64,000 bases of DNA, from positions 1-64,000 of the forward strand of contig JAGAZE010000021.1 of the NCBI GenBank assembly GCA_017940185.1. The letters are read 5' to 3'. Below, piece after piece: positions 53,434 through 61,596 of the stretch (within the stretch, counting starts at the first letter, position 1; every line of letters begins with the position of its first letter). Source of the stretch: Bacteroidaceae bacterium. Its GTDB lineage: Bacteria > Bacteroidota > Bacteroidia > Bacteroidales > Bacteroidaceae. The notes under the pieces are model-generated. The model had not been told where the DNA came from. It did no database searches and saw only the letters and a program-made list of their open reading frames with translations. The position numbers and the translations under genes are program-made.

Positions 53434-54853
53434 ATATATATAATAGGTGTGTGTAGCTCTTGCTAATGGGTTTTATCATCTTCGCCACGGTAGCCATGGC
53501 GTCTTTATCCTCTGTCCGCCCCATCTGTTTCAGGTTGACGAGCAGTGCCAGTCGTGCCTGCTGCAGTGCCCTGATGTCAGTGGCTGCCACATGGTCGGCC
53601 AATCTGTTCTTGCCTTTCCCGTCGTTGGGTCGTGCAGTGCCGATGTACAGGCGCTGCGGAGCATAGAGTCCGAAGCATAGCGTCTGTCGGCGGTCGCCCC
53701 GCTCGTCGCTCTTTGTAGTGGTGAGCACAAAGTGTCGCTGGCCCTTTCCACGCTCGTCTGCCGTGGTGGTCTCGCTGAGTGTGGCTCCGGAGGGGGTCGA
53801 CTGCATCCAGTAAGCCACGTCGCTGAGCCATTGTGCATGCTTTAGCGGTGCGGTGAGCAACAGGCGTTGTGCCTGCGTACAGTCGCTGCCCAGTTGCAGG
53901 TGGCATGTGCCATCGATGCTGCGTATGATGTTGTCGAGGTCGATAGCGGCGTTGGCGATGGTCAAAAGCGACTGCATGGCGGGGTTCTGGCGCAGGAAGG
54001 GCAGATACTGTGTGCCGTCTACATTGAACAGCATGTGTGCCGTTGCCGTGGCATCGTAGCGGTCGGGTTGCTGTGTGTCGATACGTCGCATAATGGCATG
54101 TGCTGCCTTCAGTCCTTTCTCCACCGTGGCATTGCGCGAGGTGATGGTTCCGTTGAGTCGCAGCGTGGTGGCCTGCTGCTGCATGTCGAAGGCCAGCACC
54201 ACCTGTCGCGGGTCGCCCTGCTTGGGCAGTCCCATGGTGAAGAGTGCCGCTATGTTGTCGGGCAGTGCGAAGGCCTGCATTGCCACGCGTCCGAGTCCAT
54301 CGTCGTTGAGTTGCAGCAACGACTCGTAGAGGGGACTCTGTCTCACACTTTTTTCCTTGTCTTGCTTGAGCAGCGTAGCCATCTGCTGCTGCATTGCCTG
54401 CTGTTGAGCTGCCACGATTGGACCCATTACGAGCAGTGCGTCGTCGCTCCACCCCATGAGCCACTTGTCGCTGTAGAGTGCGAACTGGCAGTTGCGCCAC
54501 TCTACCGGTCGGGTAGCCTTCTTCATCGCCGTGCCGAGCACCTCTGCCGCATAGCGGGCGAAGTCGTCGGCATCGTCCATCTTCACACACAAACCGAAGG
54601 TGCCATCGGTAGTTTCGAAGAATATGGCAGGTCGGTCAGTGTCGAGTCCGCTGTTGTCGAATTGTTGCCATCCCAGCAGTTCTTCCACCAGTGCGGGCAC
54701 CTCTTGCTGCATGCTACTGGCCAATGCAGGCAACTGCACCTCGGCCAATGCCGACACCTTCTTGGGTATGGCATTGATGTAGTCGTCGTCGGAGCACGAT
54801 GTGAGGTGCGCAAATACACCTGCGAGCATCAGGATGGTCATTAGGTGTTTCAT
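53420..54853 (-). CDS. DUF4836 lipoprotein
   Basis: A 477-residue exported protein with a lipobox (LTSCS, Cys near 20) and the DUF4836 body (AIPKKVSALAEVQLPALA, FLRQNPAMQSLLTIANAAIDLD, LADHVAATDIRALQQARLALLVN). The family is restricted to Bacteroidetes and its function is unknown. It lies upstream of, and overlaps, the ABC ATPase gene, so a role as periplasmic partner of the ABC module is possible. Starts at 54853; an ATG 12 bp upstream is equally possible. Confidence 0.8.
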   Translation of the reverse strand: MKHLMTILMLAGVFAHLTSCSDDDYINAIPKKVSALAEVQLPALASSMQQEVPALVEELLGWQQFDNSGLDTDRPAIFFETTDGTFGLCVKMDDADDFARYAAEVLGTAMKKATRPVEWRNCQFALYSDKWLMGWSDDALLVMGPIVAAQQQAMQQQMATLLKQDKEKSVRQSPLYESLLQLNDDGLGRVAMQAFALPDNIAALFTMGLPKQGDPRQVVLAFDMQQQATTLRLNGTITSRNATVEKGLKAAHAIMRRIDTQQPDRYDATATAHMLFNVDGTQYLPFLRQNPAMQSLLTIANAAIDLDNIIRSIDGTCHLQLGSDCTQAQRLLLTAPLKHAQWLSDVAYWMQSTPSGATLSETTTADERGKGQRHFVLTTTKSDERGDRRQTLCFGLYAPQRLYIGTARPNDGKGKNRLADHVAATDIRALQQARLALLVNLKQMGRTEDKDAMATVAKMIKPISKSYTHLLYIYGDD

Positions 54854-54878
54854 AGGTCTTGACATAGAGGTGAGGGCA

Positions 54879-55634
54879 TTATGCGTGTGTTATTCTGTTG
54901 TGCAGGTTCATCATCATGTGTCCAACGAGTGCTGCTGTCTCTGTACGCAGTCGGCTTTCGCCCAGTGTCACGGGCAGAATACCATGTTGCACTGCGCTTT
55001 CCACTTCATCGGTGGCGAAGTCGCCCTCGGGTCCTACCATGAGTGTGAGTCGCTGGCATTGCGGGTGCTCACCGAGCCACCGGTGCAGGTCTTGGCGCGG
55101 TTGTTCGTTGTAGCAGTGTGCTATAAAGGTGGCGCTGTCATTGCCATGTGTGAGAGTCTGTGCTACCTGCTGTTGCACGAATTGCCCGTAAGGCATCATG
55201 TCGTTGATTTTTGGCAGGTATGCGTTACGGCTCTGCTTCATGGCTGCCACCACGATGTTGCGCATGCGGTCGAGACGCAGGGTGGTACGCTCTGAGAAGC
55301 GACAGCGCAGGAAGGTCACCTCGTCGATGCCTATCTCTGTGGCTTTCTCCAGCAGCCACTCTATGCGGTCGATATGCTTTGTGGGTGCTATAGCCAGGTG
55401 CACATAGCCTGTCCATGTGCGTTGCATGTGCTGTGTCGCCACGATACGGTAGGAGCAGTGCTTGTTGGAGACCTCGTCGACGACGGCTTCCAGCTGCTGT
55501 CCTTCACCGTCGAGCAACCACAGCGTGTCGCCCTTCGTCATGCGGAGTGCGCGCACGGCATGGCGTGCCTCGTCGGCGGGCAACTCGCCCGTCTCGGCAG
55601 CATGGGGTACGTAGAAGGTGTGTCGCTCTTTCAT
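54879..55634 (-). CDS. rsmE: 16S rRNA m3U1498 methyltransferase
   Basis: A 251-residue SPOUT-class RNA methyltransferase. N-terminal PUA-like domain (HAVRALRMTKGDTLWLLDGEG) and the knotted SAM-binding C-terminal domain with KATEIGIDEVTFLRCRFSERT, LMVGPEGDFATDEVE and LGESRLRTETAALVG. It modifies U1498 of 16S rRNA. It starts 12 bp after the nuclease-like gene and ends 25 bp before the DUF4836 gene. Confidence 0.94.
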   Translation of the reverse strand: MKERHTFYVPHAAETGELPADEARHAVRALRMTKGDTLWLLDGEGQQLEAVVDEVSNKHCSYRIVATQHMQRTWTGYVHLAIAPTKHIDRIEWLLEKATEIGIDEVTFLRCRFSERTTLRLDRMRNIVVAAMKQSRNAYLPKINDMMPYGQFVQQQVAQTLTHGNDSATFIAHCYNEQPRQDLHRWLGEHPQCQRLTLMVGPEGDFATDEVESAVQHGILPVTLGESRLRTETAALVGHMMMNLHNRITHA

Positions 55635-55646
55635 GGTGGTGAGGGG

Positions 55647-56213
55647 CTACTGTTGTTGTGTTTCTGTTGTCGTTGCATCGGCATTGCGTCGTCGTATCTC
55701 GTCGCGCAGTCGTGATGCTTGTTCAAATGCCTCATCGTCGATGGCCTGCTGCAAGGCCTCTTCCAGCATGTGCAGTGGCAGTGAGTTGAGCGGTATGCGC
55801 ACGCTCTGCCCATTCTCTTGCAGGGCGATGCTCTGCCGGCGGAAGAGGTTGTCTTCAATATATATAGGAATGTCGCTCACCAGTGCCAGCAGCACGGCAT
55901 CGCTGGCGCGCAGGGCATAGGCGGTGCTGTGGGTCTCGTCGTAGAGAAACACCACGTACTGCTCGTCCTGCATGTTGCTGAAGAGTATGCGATAGGTGGT
56001 GTCGTCGCGGCGGCGTATCACTGTCCACAGCACCTCGGGCAGCTGCCGTGCGGTGTCAACGCCTTCCATCTGGCGCTGTTTGATGTGTTCCACCATGCGT
56101 CGTTCGCACACGATGGAGATGCCTCGCCTACTTTCGCGGTCGATGAGCAGTATCACACCGAGGTCGTCGGCGCCGGCTATAGTGTTGGCATCCAGAAAGT
56201 AGAGGCGTGTCAT
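55647..56213 (-). CDS. Bifunctional nuclease family (DUF151) protein
   Basis: A 188-residue protein. Residues about 12-130 form a BFN/DUF151 domain (GVILLIDRESRRGISIVCE, YALRASDAVLLALVSDIPIYI) and the C-terminus carries a UVR-like helical motif (EALQQAIDDEAFEQASRLRDEIRR). Members have reported DNase/RNase activity in plants and some bacteria; the catalytic residues are not settled. First gene of the minus-strand unit leading to the ABC-hydrolase module. Confidence 0.85.
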   Translation of the reverse strand: MTRLYFLDANTIAGADDLGVILLIDRESRRGISIVCERRMVEHIKQRQMEGVDTARQLPEVLWTVIRRRDDTTYRILFSNMQDEQYVVFLYDETHSTAYALRASDAVLLALVSDIPIYIEDNLFRRQSIALQENGQSVRIPLNSLPLHMLEEALQQAIDDEAFEQASRLRDEIRRRNADATTTETQQQ

Positions 56214-56250
56214 GGCATTGGGAGTATCTGTGCGTGGCGTTGTGAGTAGT

Positions 56251-56285
56251 CATCCCCGATGCCTTGCAGTGCGGCATCGGGGATG
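56251..56285. terminator. 13-bp hairpin between two minus-strand units
   Basis: CATCCCCGATGCC pairs perfectly with GGCATCGGGGATG around a 9-base loop, 22 bp past the MFS stop. Probably ends the GH2-mutarotase-MFS transcript, though no T run follows. Confidence 0.55.
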
Positions 56286-56307
56286 TTGTCGTTGCATGTG
56301 TACGGTT

Positions 56308-57591
56308 CTATCCTTTCAGGTGCTCCTTCTTGGGATGGAAGAGCAGTGCGAAGAGTATGCCTACCACGAGAGCATAGCCTGCGAAGATATACCAGCATGT
56401 AGACCAGTCGCCTACGGTGCATCCGCTGGCTACGTCGTAGTGCGTCTTACTGTTGATGATGGCCTGCGCTCCGAGGGTACCTATGGTGGCGCCTATACCG
56501 TTGGTCATCAGCATGAAGAGTCCCTGCGCACTTGAGCGTATCGACATGTCGGTGCTCTTTTCCACGAAGAGCGACCCCGAGATATTGAAGAAGTCGAATG
56601 CCACGCCGTAGACGATGCAGGAGAGCACAAAGAGCAGCACGCCTGGCATGCCGGGATTGCCTGCTCCGAAGAGTCCGAAGCGGAGCACCCATGCAAACAT
56701 GGCGATGAGCATCACGTTCTTGATGCCGAAACGCTTCATGCAGAACGGAATGAGCAGTATGCAGAGCGTCTCACTGATTTGCGACAGCGAGATGAGCATG
56801 TTGGAGTGTTGCACGCCGAAGGTGTCGGCATACTGCGGTTCTGCACCGAAGCTGAAGATGAAGGTATTGGCAAAGCCGTTGGTGATTTGCAGGCTTACGC
56901 CGAGCAGCATGGAGAAGATGAAGAACACTGCCATCTCCTTGCGTTTGAACAGTGTGAAGGCACGCAGACCCAGTGCCTCGACAAACGACTTCTTGTCGCC
57001 GCTCTTGTTGATGGGGCAGTTGGGCAGTGTGAACGACAGTCCGAAGAGGATGATGCTCAGCACACCGGAGGTAATAAACTGGTTTTGGTTGTCTTGGAAT
57101 CCTGTAAGGTCAACAAACCACATGGTGAGAATGAATCCCACTGTTCCGAAAACGCGTATGGGTGGGAATGCGCTTACGGGATCGAGGTTGGCTTGTGTAA
57201 GCGCGTTGTACGACACCGAGTTGTTGAGTGCCAGTGTGGGCATGTAGAATGCCACGCTGATGGTGTAGAGCAGGAAGAGTATTCCGAACTTCACGTTGCC
57301 TGGTCCTGCCGAGAGGCCATACATGGCTGCGGCTATCATAAACGCACCTGCGATGAGGTGGCAGAGTCCGAGCAGGCGCTGGGCAGGAATCCAACGGTCG
57401 GCCACGATACCCATCAGCGCGGGCATGAAGATCGACACGATGCCTTGCACACTGTAGAACCAGCCTATCTCGGTGGAAAAGCCCAGGTTGCTCAGGTAGC
57501 GACCCATGCAGGTGAGATAGGCACCCCAGACGGCAAACTGGAGGGCATTCATCAGCGTAAGCTGAATTTTCAGATTGAGAGAGTTTTGCAT
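56308..57591 (-). CDS. MFS transporter of the nucleoside:H+ symporter type
   Basis: A 427-residue, twelve-helix transporter. MNALQFAVWGAYLTCMGRYL at the N-terminus, NSVSYNALTQANLDPVSAFPPIRVFGTVGFI and MLISLSQISETLCILLIPF match the NupG/XapB (NHS) family. Its operon holds a GH2 hydrolase and a mutarotase instead of nucleoside genes, which suggests that this member carries a sugar; family membership alone would say nucleosides. Starts 49 bp after galM. Confidence 0.85.
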   Translation of the reverse strand: MQNSLNLKIQLTLMNALQFAVWGAYLTCMGRYLSNLGFSTEIGWFYSVQGIVSIFMPALMGIVADRWIPAQRLLGLCHLIAGAFMIAAAMYGLSAGPGNVKFGILFLLYTISVAFYMPTLALNNSVSYNALTQANLDPVSAFPPIRVFGTVGFILTMWFVDLTGFQDNQNQFITSGVLSIILFGLSFTLPNCPINKSGDKKSFVEALGLRAFTLFKRKEMAVFFIFSMLLGVSLQITNGFANTFIFSFGAEPQYADTFGVQHSNMLISLSQISETLCILLIPFCMKRFGIKNVMLIAMFAWVLRFGLFGAGNPGMPGVLLFVLSCIVYGVAFDFFNISGSLFVEKSTDMSIRSSAQGLFMLMTNGIGATIGTLGAQAIINSKTHYDVASGCTVGDWSTCWYIFAGYALVVGILFALLFHPKKEHLKG

Positions 57592-57640
57592 AACAGTTTG
57601 ATATTTGTTTGTAATTAGTTTTTCATTTTACTGTCGGTCT

Positions 57641-58786
57641 TCACTTTTTCTTCTCCACACTGAAGCGGTAGATGGTGGTAGAGGAGTACGTTTCTCCGGG
57701 TCGCAGCACGGTAGAGGGATAGTCCTTGCAGTTGGGCGAGTTGGGATAGTGTTGCGGTTCCACGCAGAAGGCGCTGCGACGTGGATAGGCGATGCCATAC
57801 TTGCCTTTCACCTTTCCGTCGAGGAAGTTGCCTACGTAGAACTGCACTCCCGGCTCTGTCGTCATCAGCTCGAGTGTGATGCCCGTGGCGGGCGATGTGG
57901 CTCGCAGTGCTACCTTCTGCAGGTCGCCGCCTGTGGTGAGCACATAGTTGTGGTCGTAGCCGTGACCGTTCTTCAGCTGCGCGAAGTCGGCATTGATGTC
58001 TTGTCCGATGGCTTTGGCTTTGCGGAAGTCCATCGGCGTGCCTTCCACCTTCATCAACGTGCCATCAGTCATGAATGTCGAGTCGATGGGCGTGATGGCA
58101 TCGGCGTTGATGGTCATCACGGTGTTGAGAATGTCGGTTGCTCCGTCACCGTTGAGGTTGAAGTAGCTATGGTTGGTAAGGTTCACGATGGTTGGCTTAT
58201 CGGTGGTGGCGGTATATTCCACCTTCAGCTCGTTGTTGTCGGTGAGTGTGTAGAGCACCTTCACTTCGAGTGTTCCGGGAAATCCTGCCGTGCCGTCTTC
58301 GTCGGTGAGTGTCAGCGCCAGTGTCTGGTCGTCCATCTGGTTGCCGTTCCACACGCGGTGGTGATATCCCACATCTCCTCCGTGCAGGCAGTGCCCGTAG
58401 TTGTTTTGCGGCAGTTGGTATTCCTTGCCGTCGAGTGTGAACCGTCCGTTGGCAATGCGGTTGCCGTATCGTCCGATGAGTGCTCCGAAGTTGCCGTCTA
58501 TGTGCACATAGTCGGCCAGCGAGTCGTGTCCGAGCACCACGTCGCGCATCTTTCCGTCGCGGTCGGGCACGAGTATTGCCACGATGCGTCCGCCGTAGTT
58601 GGTCACCTGTACCTCCATGCCGTTCTTGTTGCGCAGGGTGAACAAGCCAACCTTCTTTCCTTGCAGGGTGTCTTCAAAATTTTCGCCCTTCACGCCGAGT
58701 TGTTCGGCAGTAGACTTCTTCTCGCCGCAGGCACCCATCATGAGGGCGGACAGCACTACGGCTGCGAGTAGCTTCATTGTCTTCAT
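57641..58786 (-). CDS. galM: Aldose 1-epimerase (mutarotase), lipoprotein
   Basis: A 381-residue enzyme interconverting alpha and beta anomers of aldoses. The N-terminus carries a lipobox (LMMGAC, Cys near 20), so it acts in the periplasm or at the surface. Family motifs: VQVTNYGGRIVAILVPDRDG, FGALIGRYGNRIANGRF, NYGHCLHGGDVGYHHRVW with a catalytic His, LTNHSYFNLNGD, and a Glu in the C-terminal region (ALRATSPATGITLELMTTEPG). Two bases separate it from the GH2 stop, so the two are cotranscribed. Confidence 0.93.
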   Translation of the reverse strand: MKTMKLLAAVVLSALMMGACGEKKSTAEQLGVKGENFEDTLQGKKVGLFTLRNKNGMEVQVTNYGGRIVAILVPDRDGKMRDVVLGHDSLADYVHIDGNFGALIGRYGNRIANGRFTLDGKEYQLPQNNYGHCLHGGDVGYHHRVWNGNQMDDQTLALTLTDEDGTAGFPGTLEVKVLYTLTDNNELKVEYTATTDKPTIVNLTNHSYFNLNGDGATDILNTVMTINADAITPIDSTFMTDGTLMKVEGTPMDFRKAKAIGQDINADFAQLKNGHGYDHNYVLTTGGDLQKVALRATSPATGITLELMTTEPGVQFYVGNFLDGKVKGKYGIAYPRRSAFCVEPQHYPNSPNCKDYPSTVLRPGETYSSTTIYRFSVEKKK

Positions 58787-58788
58787 GG

Positions 58789-60627
58789 TTATGGTATGCT
58801 ATGGATTACTCTCTGGTTGATACTGCGCAGGCGTTGTTCGTCCATCTTCACCACCTTGCGGTCGTAGGTCATGATGCCGTTCACCTCCACTTCGCAGTCG
58901 GTGGTCTGTGTGTATACGCCGCCGCAGTAGCCCTTGTGTGCCAGGTCGATGAGCATGTCGGCCAGCTCTTCATACTTATCGGTCACCTCCTTGCTACTCT
59001 TGTATTGCACATAGCCCCAGTTGTCTTTTGACTCCACCCACACATGGCCTTCTATGGGGAGTCCGATGCCTCCGTACTCACCCATCACGTTGGCGCGGTT
59101 GCCGTCGAAAAGGTGGCACTTCGGTTCGGGGTAGTTGTGCATGTCTGTGATGTCGCCGCAGTCGTAGATATTTCCTCCGCTGGCCGGGTTGATGAGGTGG
59201 TAGGGGTCGTACTGCTTTGTCCATGCCACCACTTCATCGGTCTTAAACTGTCCCCATGCTTCGTTGAAGGGCACCCACACGGCGATGCAGGGATGTGAGC
59301 GCAGCTCGTCGATGATTTCCTTCCACTCTTTGTAGAAGTTGGCCTCACTCTCTGCCGAGCGTCGCGACGGTGTGCCGTTGTAGTATGTCGGCGAGGTGGG
59401 TTGCCAGCGCTGGTTGTTGCTGTAGTCGCCGCTGGGCATGTCTTGCCACACGATGATGCCCACCTTGTCGCAATAGGCATACCACGTACGCGGTTCCACC
59501 TTCACGTGCTTACGTATCATGTTGAATCCCCACTGCTTGGTCTTGTCAATATCGTAGATCATCGCCTCGTAGGTGGGTGGTGTGTATAGTCCGTCGGGCC
59601 ACCATCCCTGGTCGAGCGGTCCGAAGTGGAAGATGTCTTTGTTGTTGAGTTGCAGCCGCACGTAGCCGTCGGCATCGCGTCGTGTCGATACTTTGCGCAT
59701 GGCCACGTAGCTCTTCACGCGATCGAGTGTGCGTCCGTCTTGTGAGAGCACCACCTCCATGTCGTAGAGGTTGGGGGCATCGGGACTCCACAGGCGGAAT
59801 CCTGCCGGCATGTCCACCGTCACCTTCTCGCCCGCCAGTGCCTTGCCGCTGGCTATCACCTTGCCTCCGTCGAGTATACGCACCTCGGCCAGCGTGGGTT
59901 GCTGCGCATTGCTGCTGCGCACGTCAATCTCTACAGTGCCGGCATCGATGTCGGGCACGGTCACCATGTCGGCTATATGCGTGCGCTCCACGGGTTCCAT
60001 CCACACCGTCTGCCATATGCCGCTCACGGGAGTATACCATATTCCGTGGGGTTTCATGCGCTGCTTACCCACTGGCTGAAAGCCGCGCTCGGTGGCATCG
60101 GCCACGCGCACCACCACCTCGTTGTCGCCCTTCTGCAGGGCAGCGGTGATGTTGAGTTGGAAGGCGGTGTACCCTCCGGTATGACTGCCCACCTTCACGC
60201 CGTTCACCCACACGTCGGCGCGCCAGTCGACGGCATCGAAGTTGAGCAGCACGTCCTTACCCTTCCATGCCGCAGGTACAGTGAAGGTGCGACGATACCA
60301 CAGTTCGTGCTTGTCGTCAAGCGAGCGCCCCACACCCGACAGGCTCGACTCCACACAATAGGGTACAAGTATCTTGCCTTCCCACTGCGAGGGACGCCGT
60401 GAACCTTTTTCGCTGATGGCATAGTCCCACAGTCCGTTGAGGTTGTTCCACTCTCCGCGCTGCAGCAGCGGACGCGGATACACGTTCCAAGGCTTATCGG
60501 CTGTGAGACTCTCGCCCCACTGCGACTTTATCTTATCGCCCACCGGCGACCACGACTGAGCTGCGACAGACAAGCTCACACAGCATAGCATAGCGAGAGC
60601 CATACACTGACGGTACATCTTTTTCAT
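58789..60627 (-). CDS. GH2 glycoside hydrolase (beta-galactosidase-like), exported
   Basis: A 612-residue retaining glycosidase. Signal peptide 1-23 (ending VAAQ). Sugar-binding jelly-roll domain about 45-210 (WNNLNGLWDYAI, ELWYRRTFTVPAAW, VWVNGVKVGSHTGGY), Ig-like domain about 215-310, and TIM barrel to the end. The acid/base is Glu456 in WVPFNEAWGQF and the nucleophile Glu517 in VMGEYGG. Substrate is a beta-galactoside or related beta-linked sugar; the exact specificity cannot be read. First gene of the operon with galM and the MFS transporter. Confidence 0.93.
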   Translation of the reverse strand: MKKMYRQCMALAMLCCVSLSVAAQSWSPVGDKIKSQWGESLTADKPWNVYPRPLLQRGEWNNLNGLWDYAISEKGSRRPSQWEGKILVPYCVESSLSGVGRSLDDKHELWYRRTFTVPAAWKGKDVLLNFDAVDWRADVWVNGVKVGSHTGGYTAFQLNITAALQKGDNEVVVRVADATERGFQPVGKQRMKPHGIWYTPVSGIWQTVWMEPVERTHIADMVTVPDIDAGTVEIDVRSSNAQQPTLAEVRILDGGKVIASGKALAGEKVTVDMPAGFRLWSPDAPNLYDMEVVLSQDGRTLDRVKSYVAMRKVSTRRDADGYVRLQLNNKDIFHFGPLDQGWWPDGLYTPPTYEAMIYDIDKTKQWGFNMIRKHVKVEPRTWYAYCDKVGIIVWQDMPSGDYSNNQRWQPTSPTYYNGTPSRRSAESEANFYKEWKEIIDELRSHPCIAVWVPFNEAWGQFKTDEVVAWTKQYDPYHLINPASGGNIYDCGDITDMHNYPEPKCHLFDGNRANVMGEYGGIGLPIEGHVWVESKDNWGYVQYKSSKEVTDKYEELADMLIDLAHKGYCGGVYTQTTDCEVEVNGIMTYDRKVVKMDEQRLRSINQRVIHSIP

Positions 60628-60689
60628 ATTTGATTTAGGTTATGGTGTTTAGTGTCGGGGCACACTTGGTTGTGCACGTATCTTTCGCG

Positions 60690-60720
60690 CAAAGTTAGGC
60701 AAAACTCCACACCATGCCAA
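60690..60720 (-). promoter_or_regulatory. Promoter of the GH2 operon
   Basis: Minus-strand TTG (60718-60720) and TAACTTTG (60690-60697) are 20 bp apart, 62 bp before the GH2 start. Confidence 0.55.
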
Positions 60721-60861
60721 CTTTCGCTGCTCTTTTTTGCTCTACAACAGCGAACTTACGGTCTTTTGAACTGAAGAGGTGCATTTTTGTTCCTCCACAT
60801 TGAACCAAGACTTAGCATCTGAGACAACACACGTACATTGCTCAAAAGATGATTCTCATTT

Positions 60862-61095
60862 TTTGCCTGCACGCTTGCACTAACGCACCTAAACCGCTGA
60901 CTTCCAGCCTCCTGTAAGGTGCAGGCAACTTTTTTGCCTACACTGTGCTTGCACTCCAGCGGAGAGGGGGGGGGGAGAAAGGAGGCGGAGAGAAGGCAAA
61001 GTGCAAGCACAGTGCAAGCAAAAAAATCTGCTTGCACTTCGCAACATACTGACCATCAGTGCACTTATAGTGCTTAGTGCAAGCGTGCAGGCAAA
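60862..61095. repeat. Nested inverted repeats with GTGCAAGC units
   Basis: A perfect 21-bp inverted repeat (60862-60882 and 61075-61095) encloses a second, 25-bp arm pair with two mismatches (60931-60955 and 61000-61024). The word GTGCAAGC or its complement occurs six times in 220 bp, and TGCAGGCAA three times. The central loop holds a run of ten G at 60966-60975. No coding frame is credible. It lies between the divergent GH2 operon and the porin operon. Positions 60721-60861 show nothing recognisable. Confidence 0.9.
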
Positions 61096-61148
61096 TTACG
61101 AAAAACTTTTTCTGTGGCAGGATGGCAAGTATTGTCTCATTGCACTCC

Positions 61149-61236
61149 AACTGTTGCCTAATTGCATTGCAACTGTTGCCCAATCACCCTGCAATTGAGG
61201 CCCAATCACACTCCAACTGTTGCCCAACCGCACTGC
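61149..61236. repeat. 22-bp tandem repeat array, locus 2
   Basis: Four head-to-tail 22-bp units start at 61149, 61171, 61193 and 61215, with the same consensus as the array at 31509-31618. The third is the most diverged (AATTGAGGCCC). No spacers. It lies 80 bp before the porin-operon promoter box. Confidence 0.92.
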
Positions 61237-61315
61237 AATCGGGCTACACTTGCAAAGAGGGTGAGGAGTGTACGAATAAAAGGTGAGAAAACGTGCTGTT
61301 ACTGAAAAAACTCAC

Positions 61316-61323
61316 TATCTTTG
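61316..61323 (+). promoter_or_regulatory. -7 box for the porin operon
   Basis: TATCTTTG, 48 bp before the start at 61372. No clear -33 element; it follows the 22-bp array. Confidence 0.5.
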
Positions 61324-61371
61324 CCGCGTAAATAAAATAGGGTGTGCCTTGCTGGCATGCTCCGCTTGCTT

Positions 61372-61596
61372 ATGAACAATTCTGATGCCCTCTCCCGCAC
61401 AGCCGGCAGTAGCCGCAAGCCGCGCAGCCGCGACCGGCACTTTGCCATACGCCAAGTGCTCAACATCATCTTCATGCTCATGGCCGTCGTGGGCGTATGC
61501 CTCTACCTGCTGAGTGATAAGACAGTAGGCACCATCGTGGTGCTGATTGCCATCGTGGTGAAGATGGCCGAATGCGTATTGAGAATGCTACGATGA
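61372..61596 (+). CDS. Small membrane protein upstream of the porin
   Basis: A 74-residue protein: a basic N-terminus (SRKPRSRDRHFAIRQ) and two transmembrane helices (about 27-48 and 50-68). Its stop overlaps the porin start by four bases, so it is coupled to it. Family not recognised; similar small proteins occur before the putative porin in relatives. The start at 61372 is preferred, but ATGs at 61342 and 61357 are in frame. Confidence 0.7.
   Translation: MNNSDALSRTAGSSRKPRSRDRHFAIRQVLNIIFMLMAVVGVCLYLLSDKTVGTIVVLIAIVVKMAECVLRMLR

Noticed and set aside
60966..60975. Phase-variable poly-G tract
   Set aside because: The G10 run lies in no reading frame and not between promoter boxes, so slippage would have no obvious switch effect; kept only as part of the inverted-repeat finding.
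60862..61095. Insertion sequence
   Set aside because: There is no transposase frame and no target duplication, so at most a non-autonomous element.
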